DNA from: Epithemia pelagica
Lineage: Eukaryota > Bacillariophyta > Bacillariophyceae > Surirellales > Surirellaceae
Assembly (NCBI GenBank): GCA_946965045.2
Contig: OX337230.1
Span: 2,108,001-2,172,000 of the forward strand
Length of the DNA: 64,000 nt
Direction: 5' to 3'
Shown: positions 31,494-43,010 of the stretch, in pieces
Layout: each line of letters opens with the position of its first letter
Position numbering within the stretch: position 1 is the first letter of the stretch
The notes under the pieces: model-generated
Databases searched by the model: none
Told to the model about the DNA's origin: nothing
Seen by the model: the letters and a program-made list of their open reading frames with translations, nothing else
Translations under genes and position numbers: made by a program

Positions 31494-32256
31494 TCCCAAT
31501 GGGAATCTTTCCATCCCCCGTCACAAAGACAATCCCCCAATACGTCGGGGCAGCCGTAAAAAAATCCATCCGGATCAAAATCTGACTGCGACTCACAGAG
31601 TACTTGACATTCTGAACTATAGATTGCAGTGTAGGAGCGGGAGCAGACAGGAAAGAGCGTTGATGGTTGATGTGCGACTTCGTTAGCGAGACACACAATC
31701 GTGTTAGATCCTCGCCCACCAAGGATCACATTCCTAGTACGAATCAGCAACGGTCCTCTTTCTCACCGGTTTTCGCATGGCCTCTTGTGGCGCATCTTGG
31801 GTGCAGCGGAGCCTGACTGTCCTCTTCTCTTTGTTGGCTTGTTGAAGGAGTTGATTGTGTGTCTTTGGATTTCGGGCAAACGTTGTGGCAACATTGGATC
31901 TTGACGTTGATGTACCCCAGTCACTCGGGGTGAAGAACGCGTCCTGGCGCTACATCTTTTCTATATTCGTATCCGTGCGTGGTTGCCAAGCCCGAGTCAC
32001 CGTGGTCGATAGTACGATCTTGCAACGGCGTGACGACTGGTTAGATCAAGATCCAAAAAGGAGGCTTGCTTCACCGTGGGGGCAGTCGTGGTTGTCCATC
32101 ACTTGCGTTGCCTGCCGTGCGTTCTCATTTGTGATCCTGCGGAGGAACATCCAAAGATTCCTCGGTGGATCCGTCAACCTACAATCTCACGGAACGACCA
32201 CGTCCGCCAATTACCTTGAGACGTGAGGCAAAAGTCTCTACCGCAACGGCTTTACC
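31494..32256. other. Gene remnant next to the element, then upstream region of the EDR2-like gene
   Basis: On the minus strand, 31722-31494 has an open frame with protein-like content (RSFLSAPAPTLQSIVQ; IRMDFFTAAPTYWGIVFVTG) that is cut by the TTA element. It has no start or continuation I can defend, so it is at most a gene fragment. A faint resemblance to the palm/thumb strand of family X DNA polymerases (R-x-D-F-F-x-x-P-x-x-Y) is too weak to name it. The rest, about 31800-32256, is presumably the promoter and leader of the following gene. Confidence 0.35.
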
Positions 32257-35200
32257 ATGGCGATGAAATCGGATCAAAGTGTGATGGGAAACAATGGCGT
32301 TGGTCTTTCTCGTCCCAGTACACCTCTTCCTCAAACGGATGGCTTTCCAATGGCATCTCTTTCCAATGATGATGGCGATGCGATTGTTTTGGAAGGCAAG
32401 TGTCTGTCTCTGTTGCAAAAATATTCGTTGAGTTGCGGAGATACTCACAGATTTTTGTTTCATCCACTTTGCAGACTATCTTTTTAAGCAAGGATCCCGG
32501 TCGCGCAACTTTTGGCACGAGCGTTACTTTGTCCTGACCGTCGATGGAACTCTGCGTTTTTACAATAAAAAAGGTGATGTGAGACCCAAAGCCAGGATCT
32601 GTTTGAATCAATTACCAGAGTGCGAAGTGAGTGACTTGTATGTCGCCAAACAAAAGAACCAGATGCTGTATTGCATCAAGGTGACCTGGAGTGTGTCTGC
32701 GGACGATGACAATGTCTCGGTGTTTTCGGTTCCCACAGTGGCCTTGCAAAACGACGAAACTGAAAACAATGATGCCGCTGTGGCGTCGGCCGTTGCAGCA
32801 CTTCCGAATGATGAGAATGATAGGAAAAGCAAGCGAAGTATTTTTCGGAAAATGAGCAAGAAAAAGTCAACGTCTTTTGGAGCTTCCTTGTCCAGCAACG
32901 TGGCAGCTTCTCAACCAAACTTGGTGGTGAATACCAATCGGGAAGAAACACCAGCACGCTCCAGCTTCAACTTTAACTTCCCGGCCGTCACCCCTCGAAC
33001 ACCGACCCGGTCGACGGCCATGAAGGAAAAAGGAGGATCGCGTCCCAGCACCCCTGGTCAACGCAGCATTGATGGCGAAAGTTTGACCGTCGGAACCAGA
33101 ATGCGGCCAACCATGCCGCTGTATTCGTCGACTCCTGCTGTGGAGGAAGTAGATGAAATGCCACGTATTCCAGCCATGGTGGAAGTGCAAGAAGAGCACA
33201 CCACCACCAACAACATTGATGCGGACGCTGAATCGGTGACGGTTCGCGCGTCGAACTTTGGACGCGCAACACTCAAAACGCACGAAGATACAATTGATGA
33301 TGAAATGGAATTTTTGCGATCGCAATATATTGCCGAAGAAAAGGAAAAGAAACGCCTCACCAAGAGAAAAGTGGCCGAAGGTGCCAAATATGCTGCGGCC
33401 GCCGGGGCAGCGGTCGGTGTTGCGGTTGTCACTGTTGGTATCGGGCTAGTGGCTGGATTGGTGGCATTGGGTGTCGGTGCAGCTGCCGGAGCCTCTGGAA
33501 CTGCAACTGGAGCTGTTTGGAAAAAGAAACGAGATGGCCTTGTCGTGATTGGTACCGCGGATTATGACAAAATGCGGAGATGGAAGACCTGTCTGGATGC
33601 CTCTCTCGCTTCATCCATGATTCAAAACTCAAAGTGGGGACAATTGTTTACTGGTGATGGAAGCAACAAACGCCGAATGCTCATTTTCCCCAAAAATGAA
33701 TACAGTAGACAGACCGCAGGTGGTCCTGGAGATGTTCCCTCTCCCGACACGGGCTCACCTCGCGAATCTGCTGGTGCCATGTTCTCGGAACGAACAGCAG
33801 CAGCTAAATGGAGGCCGTTGGAAGGTGGATGGACTTCGTTCTTGGGAACGGGGTCTCAAGGTTTGCGTATCATGAGGGAGGAACAACCTCCATCGGACCG
33901 ACCGCGTCGTTTCTTGAGGAATTTGTCAGTAGATGGCCAACCCTGTCCTGCCATGAAGGCTCATTTGGTGCTCGAGGCAACGCCACTGGATGCCTTCCTT
34001 TGTCTCATGTCACAAGGACAACTTCCTCCGGAATCTTCCTCGGGCCCCTCGTCTCTGACGCCTAATTCAGGACAACGTGCTTCCTTCCGAATTATTGAGA
34101 GCATTGATGACAACACGGATGTTATTCACATGGTGTGTAGTCCCTTGTATCTCTTTCCGTCCTGGACCAGTCCCAGGGACTTTTGTCTGTATCGATACTG
34201 GCGTTTGGAAGAAGATGGCAATTTTATTGTGTGTTTTGAATCCGTCCAGCATAAGGACTGCCCCCCGTACCCAGGATACTGCCGGGGAATCATGCACCAG
34301 GTCTTTACCTTGTCTCCGAACAAAAAGTCGCAGCGTCGCAAAGTTGGTGCCTCCTCGACGAGAGACCAGATGCAGGAATGCCTCATGACGGCAGTCGTTC
34401 AAGTTGACCCAAAAGGCTGGGTTCCTGTTGCCCCTGTGAGTTTCTTCTCTAGCCAAGGCTATGGTGATGCATTTGCGGTAGCTGCCTTAATGCAGTTACT
34501 GGACATTCGTGATGCAATCGACCAAGACAGGTTCATTCCGGTTTCTCTCGATGATAGTCTGCCGTTTTCTCGCACTCCCGGCGCGGTGGCAGAGAAATCT
34601 CTTCCCGGTGGAGCAGTTGGAATTCCCCATATTGATTCCATGGGGTCGGATGGCGATTATCATGAACATTTGGTGAATTACGATTTTGCATTTGCCAATC
34701 GGGAAACAATTCGCCCCGATGATTCTCCGACTGGTTTGGCGACCACTCCACCCGCGCTCCCAGCGGAACGATGGGCCGAACCGGATTCCAATTCTTTTCG
34801 TGTTCGCGGCCGCAATTACAAAGAAGACCGCAAGAAAATTAATGCTGGAGCTAGTATTGGTCGGTTGGTGGCAGTGGATGTTGTAGAGGTGGACAAGCCT
34901 ATTTACTCTGGTTTTACCACTCACCCGACTGAACGTGTGCAGTTAGCCCTCAAGAAGGAAAAATTACTCAAGGAAAAAGGAGAGAGCGATATGCCTCCGT
35001 TTCTATTTGTTGTGAATATTGTTTTACCTGGCCCACCATTCTACCATGGTGTGTTTTACTATGCCATTGATGACATGAGTACCATTGACGGTTCGGATGG
35101 TTCGCCGTCATCTTTGTTGTGCAAGAAATTCTTCTTTGGAGACAGTGATTCTTTCCGTGATAAGACTTTCAAGCTCATTCCGCAGATCGTCGAAGGTAAC

Positions 35201-35530
35201 TTTATCGTGAGAAAGGCTGTGGGAAGTACGCCTGCGATTATTGGCAAAAAGTTGAAGCAGACGTATGTTAGTACCGAACGAAGTTTCGAGGTTGTCTTAG
35301 ATTGCGGAAGCAGTCCTGTCGCCACTGGAGTTATTCGCCTTTCGCTCGGTTATGCCAAGACACTGGTTGTTGATATGGGTTTCTTGTTCGAAGGCAACGA
35401 TGATGGTCATCTGCCTGAACGTCTTTTCGGATGCGCACGTATCCGACAATTGGAATTTGGTCCTTGGCTTCGTAAAGTCGAGAATGTCGCCATCGAAGAA
35501 CCCAACTCGGCACCAGAAAATGCCAATTGA
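32257..35530 (+). CDS. EDR2-like PH-START-DUF1336 protein
   Basis: Exon 1 is 32257-32395 (ATG in an ACCATGG context), the intron 32396-32474 (79 nt) and exon 2 32475-35530, giving about 1064 residues. The donor is GC (AAG|GCAAGT), a GC-AG intron; splicing makes VLED|YLFKQGSRSRNFWHERYF, the start of a PH domain (about residues 45-135), which proves the join. After a disordered Ser/Thr/Pro linker comes a Gly/Ala-rich hydrophobic stretch (AAAAGAAVGVAVVTVGIGLV and onward), probably membrane-inserting. A START-type lipid domain follows (SVDGQPCPAMKAH; YLFPSWTSPRDFCLYRYWR; PPYPGYCRGIMHQ). The C-terminus is the EDR2/DUF1336 domain (SFRVRGRNYKEDRKKI; PFLFVVNIVLPGPPFYHGV; RIRQLEFG). Plant EDR2 binds phosphoinositides through PH and sits on endosomes and ER, restraining cell death. 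Here a role in lipid-dependent membrane traffic is inferred. Confidence 0.85.
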
Positions 35531-35836
35531 AGAAAGGGCACGACCTTCCCTTTGCATGGCTGGCTTTATACGTCGATTATATGTTTTGTATGTTTCTCGT
35601 GTTTCATTGTGACTTATGTTCTCTGTTTGCACTGTCTTTGGTGCAAACCCTCGGTATCCTTGCTGGACCCTAAATATGGTCAAGGTAAAAGAAGTGTTTA
35701 TGTTTACGCGGTTTGGAATAGAAGCAAGTTTTTATAATATAATGGATGCAATATATGCTTCATCTTTCTCCCAAAGCAGGCGACAAGGAGGTCGAGAACA
35801 GCAGTCGACTTCGCTCCTATGGCAGCTTCGCGTCGA
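35531..35836. other. Short region between convergent genes
   Basis: This is the 3' flank of the EDR2-like gene and of the next minus-strand gene. No feature was recognised. Confidence 0.3.
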
Positions 35837-36550
35837 TCAGGAATGTTTATGTTTTTGTTGCTTGAGTAACCCCAGAGATCGTACTACCCATCCCATCGCT
35901 GATAGTATAGGTCGGTACACAAACCTTAGAATGGTTGGCTGAATGCGGTATACTTCTACCAAGTGAGTCTGGCTATCGCCAGAAGATACCACATCACTTG
36001 ATTCCTTAAGCTCATGGCCTAAATGAATCATCATGACTGACAACAACCCTCCAAAATTGTATTCGAAGCGTCTCTTGACAAAAAAGTTTGTCGTCGCGGA
36101 TGATAACCCTTGTGCTTTGGCAATGTAGTCAAACACACCTGGTTGAATCACCAGGTCAGGATTGGATTCAGCAGTAACACGGCGGTTCGAGGATGCAATC
36201 GTTTCTCGTTTTTCTCGTCCAACCAAAAACTTGGTGAGACCCAAGCATGTCATCAATCCGGTAAACGTTACCAGTACCAAGGCATAATAGGAGCTCGTGG
36301 TGAGGGATAAACTGCAGTCATAGGAACGGATCCGAGATTCCAAGTTCGTCGTTGTCGGCGATACAGTCCCATAATCGTTGGGCATGAACAGCACCGTCCC
36401 ACCGCGAAATTCATTCACACAGTGTCTTGCGGTGGATGGTCGACAAAGCATTCCATGAAAGTTCACAAAGTCTTGCAAACTTGCAGCAGCCACACGACCG
36501 TTGTTGTTGCAACATTCGTCGTTTGAGCAACAGCTGCCTTGAGTCAGCAT
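35837..36550 (-). CDS. Small single-pass membrane protein, Cys-rich N-terminus
   Basis: The single exon encodes 237 residues from ATG 36550. The first 20 residues have paired Cys (GSCCSNDECCNNN). A transmembrane helix is at about residues 88-110 (YYALVLVTFTGLMTCLGLTKF). The C-terminal half is soluble with IAKAQGLSSATTNFFVKRRF and an amphipathic end (PILSAMGWVVRSLGLLKQQK). I do not recognise the family. Cys pairs near the N-terminus could be palmitoylated or bind metal. An upstream overlapping frame could supply another start. Confidence 0.5.
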   Translation of the reverse strand: MLTQGSCCSNDECCNNNGRVAAASLQDFVNFHGMLCRPSTARHCVNEFRGGTVLFMPNDYGTVSPTTTNLESRIRSYDCSLSLTTSSYYALVLVTFTGLMTCLGLTKFLVGREKRETIASSNRRVTAESNPDLVIQPGVFDYIAKAQGLSSATTNFFVKRRFEYNFGGLLSVMMIHLGHELKESSDVVSSGDSQTHLVEVYRIQPTILRFVYRPILSAMGWVVRSLGLLKQQKHKHS

Positions 36551-37077
36551 GGTCGTCTTCTTTCTCCTGAGAATCCACCATCATGTCGTCCACTTTGGTC
36601 GGCCTCAGGATCATGGGGATCACGGGAATCGGGCAGTGATGTCAGCAAAACAAGTGGATGACGTCATATATCGGATGATAAATGTCTCCGGACACTGTCT
36701 ACGATTCGTATCTTCCCTTACTATCACATAAAAAGTACTGAATGATGTCGTGTTGTAGTCTCATTCGAATCAAGACCAATGCATCATGCATCATCTGCAT
36801 TCGGTCCAAGAGACACGTCGGATCGACCACAATCGAGTGAGAGACACGTCATTCTCCTTCGCTGCGGCAATCGGCAATCGAGAAAAACATTCATTTTGCT
36901 GGAAGGCATTCCGGTCTGAGTAGGTTTGTTCCGAACATGCCACAGCAGAGGTCGACCCCAAAGAGAGAGAGAGAGAACCAACATCCATGGAGTATTTGAA
37001 ATTGAGGACAATATTGAGTCTTTTGTAGGTAGAGCTATTTCGAAAGCAGAAGGAGAATACATTACTGCAAGCAGAAT
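36551..37077. other. Upstream region of two divergent genes
   Basis: About 530 bases lie between the small membrane protein (-) and the MFS carrier (+). No gene is seen. A GA-rich run (GAGAGAGAGAG) lies near 36962-36975. Confidence 0.35.
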
Positions 37078-39070
37078 ATGCAGCATGGAAGGCTGCATCA
37101 CGATGACGACGAGAAGACCCTTCGGCGCACTGGTTCATCCATGACAAATGGATTGGAAAGTGCTCATGAGAGGCATTCTGTCGTGGATCCTTTGGAAGAA
37201 GATCTGTCTCAGATATCGGAGGGATCAGACGGATCCTCTAAAGAGAAAGAGAGAGGCACATCGCAACTATCGACTCGAAGGGGAATTGTGTCTGTAACAG
37301 CCGCCTTGTGCATTTGTATGATGGCTCATTCCTACCTCTTAATATCTGTATTCCCATATTCTGGCTATATGGCGGTAAAGCTTGTGCCTTCTTTAAACGA
37401 AGATACGGCAGGTCCGTACGCAGGAATTCTCGCGTCTGCCCTCATGGTGGGCAGAGCCATAACGGCATATGGATGGGGGAAAGTGGCTGATTCTTATGGG
37501 AGAACGACAGTACTCTGCATTTCTCTTGCAATGGCATCTCTCCTATCCTTATTATTTGGCTTCTCGCCTACATTCAGATGCGCGGTGGCGCTCCGTTTCT
37601 GTTTGTAAGTGGTGGCTCGTTTTGCGTTTTTATTGGACTTTTCCTTCCCTTCTCACGTCGTTTGACACACCTGCGATATGGCATTTCATCTTTCTCATAT
37701 TTCGATACCACAGAGGGATGTCGAATGGCATTTTGGGAACATTGCGAACGACCGTGTCGGAAATAGCACAGGGAGACGAAAAGATGGAAACTCGCATTAT
37801 GATGATTGTCATGGGCATGTGGTCCTGGGGATTTTTAATTTCACCCGCAATTTCGGGAGCCCTATCTGATCCACTGAGGCAATATCCGAATTCCAAATTG
37901 TTTTCATCAACGCAGTTCAATGACGATGGGACTAGCAACAGCAATTGGTGGCTGCAGTCACTCATGTCCCGTTTCCCCTTTTTGTTACCCAATCTGCTGG
38001 GTTCCATCTTGTGTTTCGTGGCCTTTTGGTTTGTTATTGCTTTTGTCAAAGAAACTCTCCCAGCATACGAAAATTCCAGTGCGTGGCAAATGCTGTGCAA
38101 CTTTCTCAAAATCATCTTTCGATCGCGGCGGACAAAAGAATACAAACGCCTTGATGAAACGACCGACGTGGAGTCTCTGGAGGAAGGGAGAAACCGCGCT
38201 GGCGTTGATGACGAAACCAATGCAAAGGACTCTGCGAATAGACCCACCGGAGACGGAATTGAAATGAAATGTGTCAACGGTTCAAGAGAGAACAATCTAT
38301 CGCAGGATGCTCTGGAGGTCATCAAAGACCCTCAAAGCATTGATCGAGAAAAGGCCACCATGCTTTCTATATTGGCTCGCTCCGATACGCGGACCTATCT
38401 CTTTGTGTATTGGGCTGCCTCCTTTGTGAGCGTTGCCTTTAACGAGATATTTCCACTTTTTTGCATGTCCCGAGTGGCAGGCTTGTCTCTGGATGAAAGA
38501 CATATTGGGCAAATCATGTCTTTTTGCGGACTTATATTTGCTGTATGCCAGTATTGTGCACAATCTGTCGCCTACAACAAGTTTGGTTTGCTGGGATCGA
38601 TTCGAGTGGGTGCCATGGTCGGTTCCCCTTTGATTTTCTTGGTTCCACTTTCTCTTCTCCTCAATCGACGATCCGAGGTGGGGCAAATCGGTATCCAGAC
38701 CATGATTTTTCTGGCATTTGTTCTGGCACTGAATCGGATTTGCGTCATGATCTTCTACTCCAACGTGGCCGTGGCAATGAATCGCTCTGTACCGTCTGGT
38801 CACCGTGCAACCGCTCAAGGCGTGTGCGGTATGGGGGAGAATATTGCCAAGGGCCTTGGTCCACCATTTGCTGGTTTCCTTACATCCGCAGCTGTTCGAC
38901 TACTCGGGAAGAACGGGTCATTACTGACCTTTGGAACGGTCGGCTCGATTGGCACGCTTTTCGCCCTTTGCACACTGGTTTTCCTTCGCGAACAAGCAAC
39001 TGCAACCTCCAGCATGGAAGATAGCAGTACAGTGGATACATCAATCGACGAGCTTGAAGACAATCGATGA
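37078..39070 (+). CDS. MFS carrier, ZIFL (zinc-induced-facilitator-like) type
   Basis: Exon 1 is 37078-37604, the intron 37605-37713 (109 nt, GTAAGT to CACAG, phase 2) and exon 2 37714-39070, about 627 residues. The join gives ALRFCL|GMSNGILGT, matching the same place in the carrier at 44770-46709. A later ATG at 37141 is a plausible alternative start. Twelve membrane helices are expected. MFS signatures include LISVFPYSGYM in helix 1, AGPYAGILASALMVGRAITA, and the loop 2-3 motif YGWGKVADSYGRTTVL (G-x-x-x-D-x-x-G-R). A long charged cytosolic loop of about 90 residues separates the halves. ZIFL proteins in plants export organic acids, H+ or metal chelators at the tonoplast or plasma membrane. 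The substrate here is unknown. Confidence 0.85.
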
Positions 39071-39273
39071 CATTGACCAAACGATCCCAATTCAATTTAG
39101 ACGCATTTGTACAGAGAAGCTCCGCTATGATGAGCAAACATAGAATAACCAAAAGGAATACATTTATAAACCAAACTTCAATATTATATTGAAAGTACAT
39201 CAGCAATTATTCTTAAAATGGAAAACCTTATTTCTCCAGCAAGAGCCAGAGATGTTTCGGATCACGAATGCAC
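39071..39273. other. Short region between convergent genes
   Basis: AT-rich 3' flank. No feature was recognised. Confidence 0.3.
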
Positions 39274-42200
39274 TCAGTGAACAATGTCTTTCAACCAATC
39301 AGCCATATCATGCGTGGATTTAAGGTGAGGCAACAGTACATCCTTGTAGAGAGGTTGGAGATCTCGAAGAGCTCTTTCGGATGTCCAAAGGACAGCGTCG
39401 CTGACTGGAATGCGATGATCGTCGCAAAACTTATCTCTGTCGATACATAACGTGTCCATGCAATGTTCTACCAAATGCTTCTCGTCGACCTTATCACGTG
39501 GAATCTTATTATAAAACTTGTTACGTAGGCACGTATCAACATGACTCAGGATCATTCGAACCTTGCAGCATCCTCGTACCTTCTCCAGCAGCTCTTCCGC
39601 TAAGAAGCACCTGCTATTTAGTTTTGTGAAAAACAAAATGCAGTCCAACGACGGGAGCATCGCAGTGAGATTTGAAACATCAGACCCAGCAAAACGATCG
39701 TTACCATTCATGCCAGGGAAATCCAACAAATTGGCGTAAGTCACAGAGCCATCTTCTGAAATGACTTTAAAAAGATGGTTTCTTTCTTGCGATGTTCTTT
39801 CTTCGTATCCCAATCAAGAAGCATCGGAAACAAATGTGGTTTTCCCGCTTCCGGGTTCACCAACAACTGCAATGGTGTATGTTCTTTTCTGCACCAGACG
39901 ACGCCGAAGCGAAATGATTGGACTGATGTACCCTCGAACAAAAGATATCAGTTTTGTGCGATGGCAGGATCGAACACATTTTAGAGTCTCGTTCTGCACT
40001 GTATCTTTCCACTGTCGATTGGAAATATCGGTGTAAACAGATTCCAGAAAAAGTTCCTCCTGTTCCTTCAAACTGAATCATGCACTTCTTGCAGCATTGA
40101 GAGAACGAACCTCTCTGCAATCGCCGTCGACGCGTGGACATTGCAGTGGTTCCCACTCAGAAGTGTTACCAAGTAATGAATGGCACCAGACACGACAAGA
40201 GTAGATCCAGTAACGTCTGCTGCAATAGCGCACAATCCAGCTGAGGTCGTTTGCAAAAAGACCTCTAGAGTAGCTGCCTCTAGAGTACTTGCACTAGAAG
40301 CGAACGCAGGTCCAAATGTTATAACGAGTCCAACAGCAAGGGCCTACGAGCCAAACCCTGCAAGAGTCATGACAGATGCTCTACTTGTCCTCGTCTTTCT
40401 TTCCTCTTGCAAAGTTTCGTGGAAGATTCTGCGAAACCGAGAAAGGACGACGTACGTCATTGCGGCTTCAAAACGATACATCTCGGACGTTACTCTTGTC
40501 GCTGAGATATTGTCTGAGAGAAAGCCACTAGTTGATGGCATAATGAAATCAGGTTGAGCGACTTGACTTTTGGAACCGATGAATGGCCTTGATAAAAGAC
40601 CAAAAACAGGCCTTGAAGACCCATCAAATCTGGATGTCACAGCAATAACATCAAATCTCTTGTTCTGTTGCCATGCTTGTATCATAGAAAAAGTCAATGC
40701 AGTGACAACCGCGGACCGATCCATTCCGGGCAATTCGAGAACACGAAAAATCTGCTTAAGATCTTTCTCTTGGACTTTGTCCAGTCTTGACTCCATCAAG
40801 AAGTCATCTATCATTTTCACTATCGCCATCATTTCTTGATCAAACGCCCCGTTTCCATTTTGAACCTCACCCGTGGACGTACCGATTCCATCCCCTCTCG
40901 AATGTGATCTACTGTGTAGGGGACTGGAAAGTAGTTTGAGAGCTCGAACATGAGCCAATAGATCAATAATGGAACCGTTTTCAATTTTGCTCGTCCGGTC
41001 TTCAAACCACTCGCTTTTGACCTCGATTTCCTTCATGATGATGGAAGACGTCATAGTTGATCGGAAAGACACTTGAAGCTTCCGATACTTGTCTATGGGG
41101 ATCTCGGTAATATCAAAATAGTAGGATAATGAAGTTGAAGAGAGTGAAAGCAAATGCGCTCCTGTCACAGCATGTCCATCAAGGAGTACGTCTGATGCCT
41201 GAAGAGGGGAAACCAAACCAAGACGATGACCGAGGATCTCAAACCTAATCTTACCGTCTTCAAAACCTGCTCTCATGACATCGGAAAGACAAAGTGACCA
41301 TATATTTTTGATGCACAAAGCCTCATACGGGATCCCTACATAGCCATGTTCATCGTTCGAAGCCTCCAACCTGTATTGAGATTCCATCACTCCAGCTTTC
41401 TTGATATGACTAAGATAATTCTTCATGGAGTGAATCTGATGTATTGATTCAAGGTTCAGCCGAGTACAGACATCGAGAGGCTTCACCAAGACGTTGCTTC
41501 CTGACTCGCGATAACGTTTTGTGGAAGACGTAATGTCAAGAACAGAACCAACGGGGGCAAACTTCATTCCACTCTTCATGGCTCCTTCAGCAAAAGAGGT
41601 TATCTTCTCCTGAGATATTCCCGGAAGAATTCTGGATACATTGTCCTTGAGCCTGTCCTTTTCTTCCTCTGAATCACCGTGATTCATCATCATAACCCGG
41701 AGAATCGTATCATCAGGGTCGATCCAATGCTCAAACGCCAAGGAATCACCAATGTTGATCAAGGCGTCAGCAAATTGTTCACTCGCGAACAACGGTGCAC
41801 CAAAGGTATAGCAGACGATGCGATCCCTCCAGAACGAAGCCTTTTTGAGAAGAATGGATGTCGCAATACTCGCAATACTTCCTCCGCCGCAAAAGCCGCA
41901 AAATACGATACGTTTGCTGGCTGCACCGTGTTCAGTCTGAAGTTCAAAGAGCGGCAAGAGCTCCGCCATACAAAGACAAGCGCTGTGGACTGGGCCATAA
42001 CCGATCAATTTCGCAAAGCCCTTGGGGACAGCCATGTTGAAGTCATTCCATTTCTCATCCTCAAGGTCCACTTTGTTCGACACAGCGAGATACACGGTAT
42101 TTCGATCATTGTCAGCGGCAATGCCATAACGAAAGGAAGAGCAAGTTTGAATGCAAGAGACAGCAAAACCGTCAATCGAGCAGTAGTTGTTGTGTTCGCG

Positions 42201-42299
42201 AAGAAATTTGATTGGGTCGCTTTCATCGATGGCTTGCGATAACAGAGCCGCATTGACCCTCTCATAGTCGTGGTGCTGCCATTTCAATGATCCGGACAT
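39274..42299 (-). pseudogene. Lipase-like / P-loop GTPase fusion gene, broken
   Basis: The first open part (42299-40344, 651 residues) has a class 3 lipase-like alpha/beta-hydrolase. IVFCGFCGGGSIASIATSIL (131-150) takes the place of the usual GHSLGG elbow, putting Cys137 where Ser should be. YTFGAPLFASEQFADAL and HWIDPDDTIL (about Asp194) match the next conserved blocks. A beta-rich middle and helical C-terminus follow. After a TAG (40344-40346) the same frame stays open with a hydrophobic segment (LAVGLVITFGPAFASS). The frame then shifts near 40071-40090 and continues into a G domain: TIAVVGEPGSGKTTF (P-loop), an in-frame TGA at 39814-39816, LLDFPGMNG (switch II) and LSHVDTC in the G4 position. 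The order resembles IRG/AIG1-type immune GTPases. The lesions (TAG, shift, TGA) suggest a pseudogene, although the lipase part alone could still be made. A weak intron near 40090-40240 is a less likely explanation for the shift. Confidence 0.6.
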
Positions 42300-43010
42300 G
42301 GTCGAATCGATTTTTTATGATTAGAGGAAAGGCAAGATTATGAGTTCGTGAACCGACGAACCAGTGGTAAAGTCCGATGAAGTAACTCTGAGTTGCGAGG
42401 AACAACCCCATGCTTGTCGCAAGAACATGCAGCTCGCAATGTCACGACCGTTCATGTGTGTTGATTCCCGTTCGAATGAAATCGTTTTTGTTCTTGTTCT
42501 CTCATTGAGGTATCACGGGAAGCGGATCACACAACAGTGCGATAGAGTTTCCTTGGGAGTGTCTCATCACAATACATTCCGATTCTGGCCATGACATTCG
42601 TCAAACAGTGCGATTGATTTTCGGTGGGTATCTCGTCCATAGGCATGATTAGTTCAGGTCACTGCTAACAGTGCGATAGAATTGTGCTGTCCTTCGTCAT
42701 CTTTTGTCATGCGTCCACGAAAACTGTAACGCGACCTATCCACGACTAAGATGAAGTTTAATCGCGCATGTAGACTCAATAGCAGTCCCGCCCATCCTTC
42801 CATGACGTGAGGAGTCCCGTAGCTGGCAGTGTACTTCTCGTCCCGATCACGGTCTGATGGAGAGGTGAACCCACGTCAGCTTCTAACACAGAAATACATC
42901 TGTATCCTTCAAGTTGGGACTTGCTTTTGGCTCTTTGCTGTCATTTGATTAACTTCTTCGACTTGGCATCTCACAGTCCCATCATTTGGAGACTACCTCG
43001 ACCAACGATA
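42300..43010. other. Intergenic, no gene seen
   Basis: Upstream of the lipase-GTPase gene. GTGCGATAGA-like motifs recur (near 42537, 42605 and 42669), so a short degenerate repeat may be present. No protein-like frame was found. Confidence 0.35.

Noticed and set aside
31494-31722. Possible family X DNA polymerase fragment
   Set aside because: The resemblance is a handful of residues around R-x-D-F-F; no catalytic Asp pair or helix-hairpin-helix is visible.
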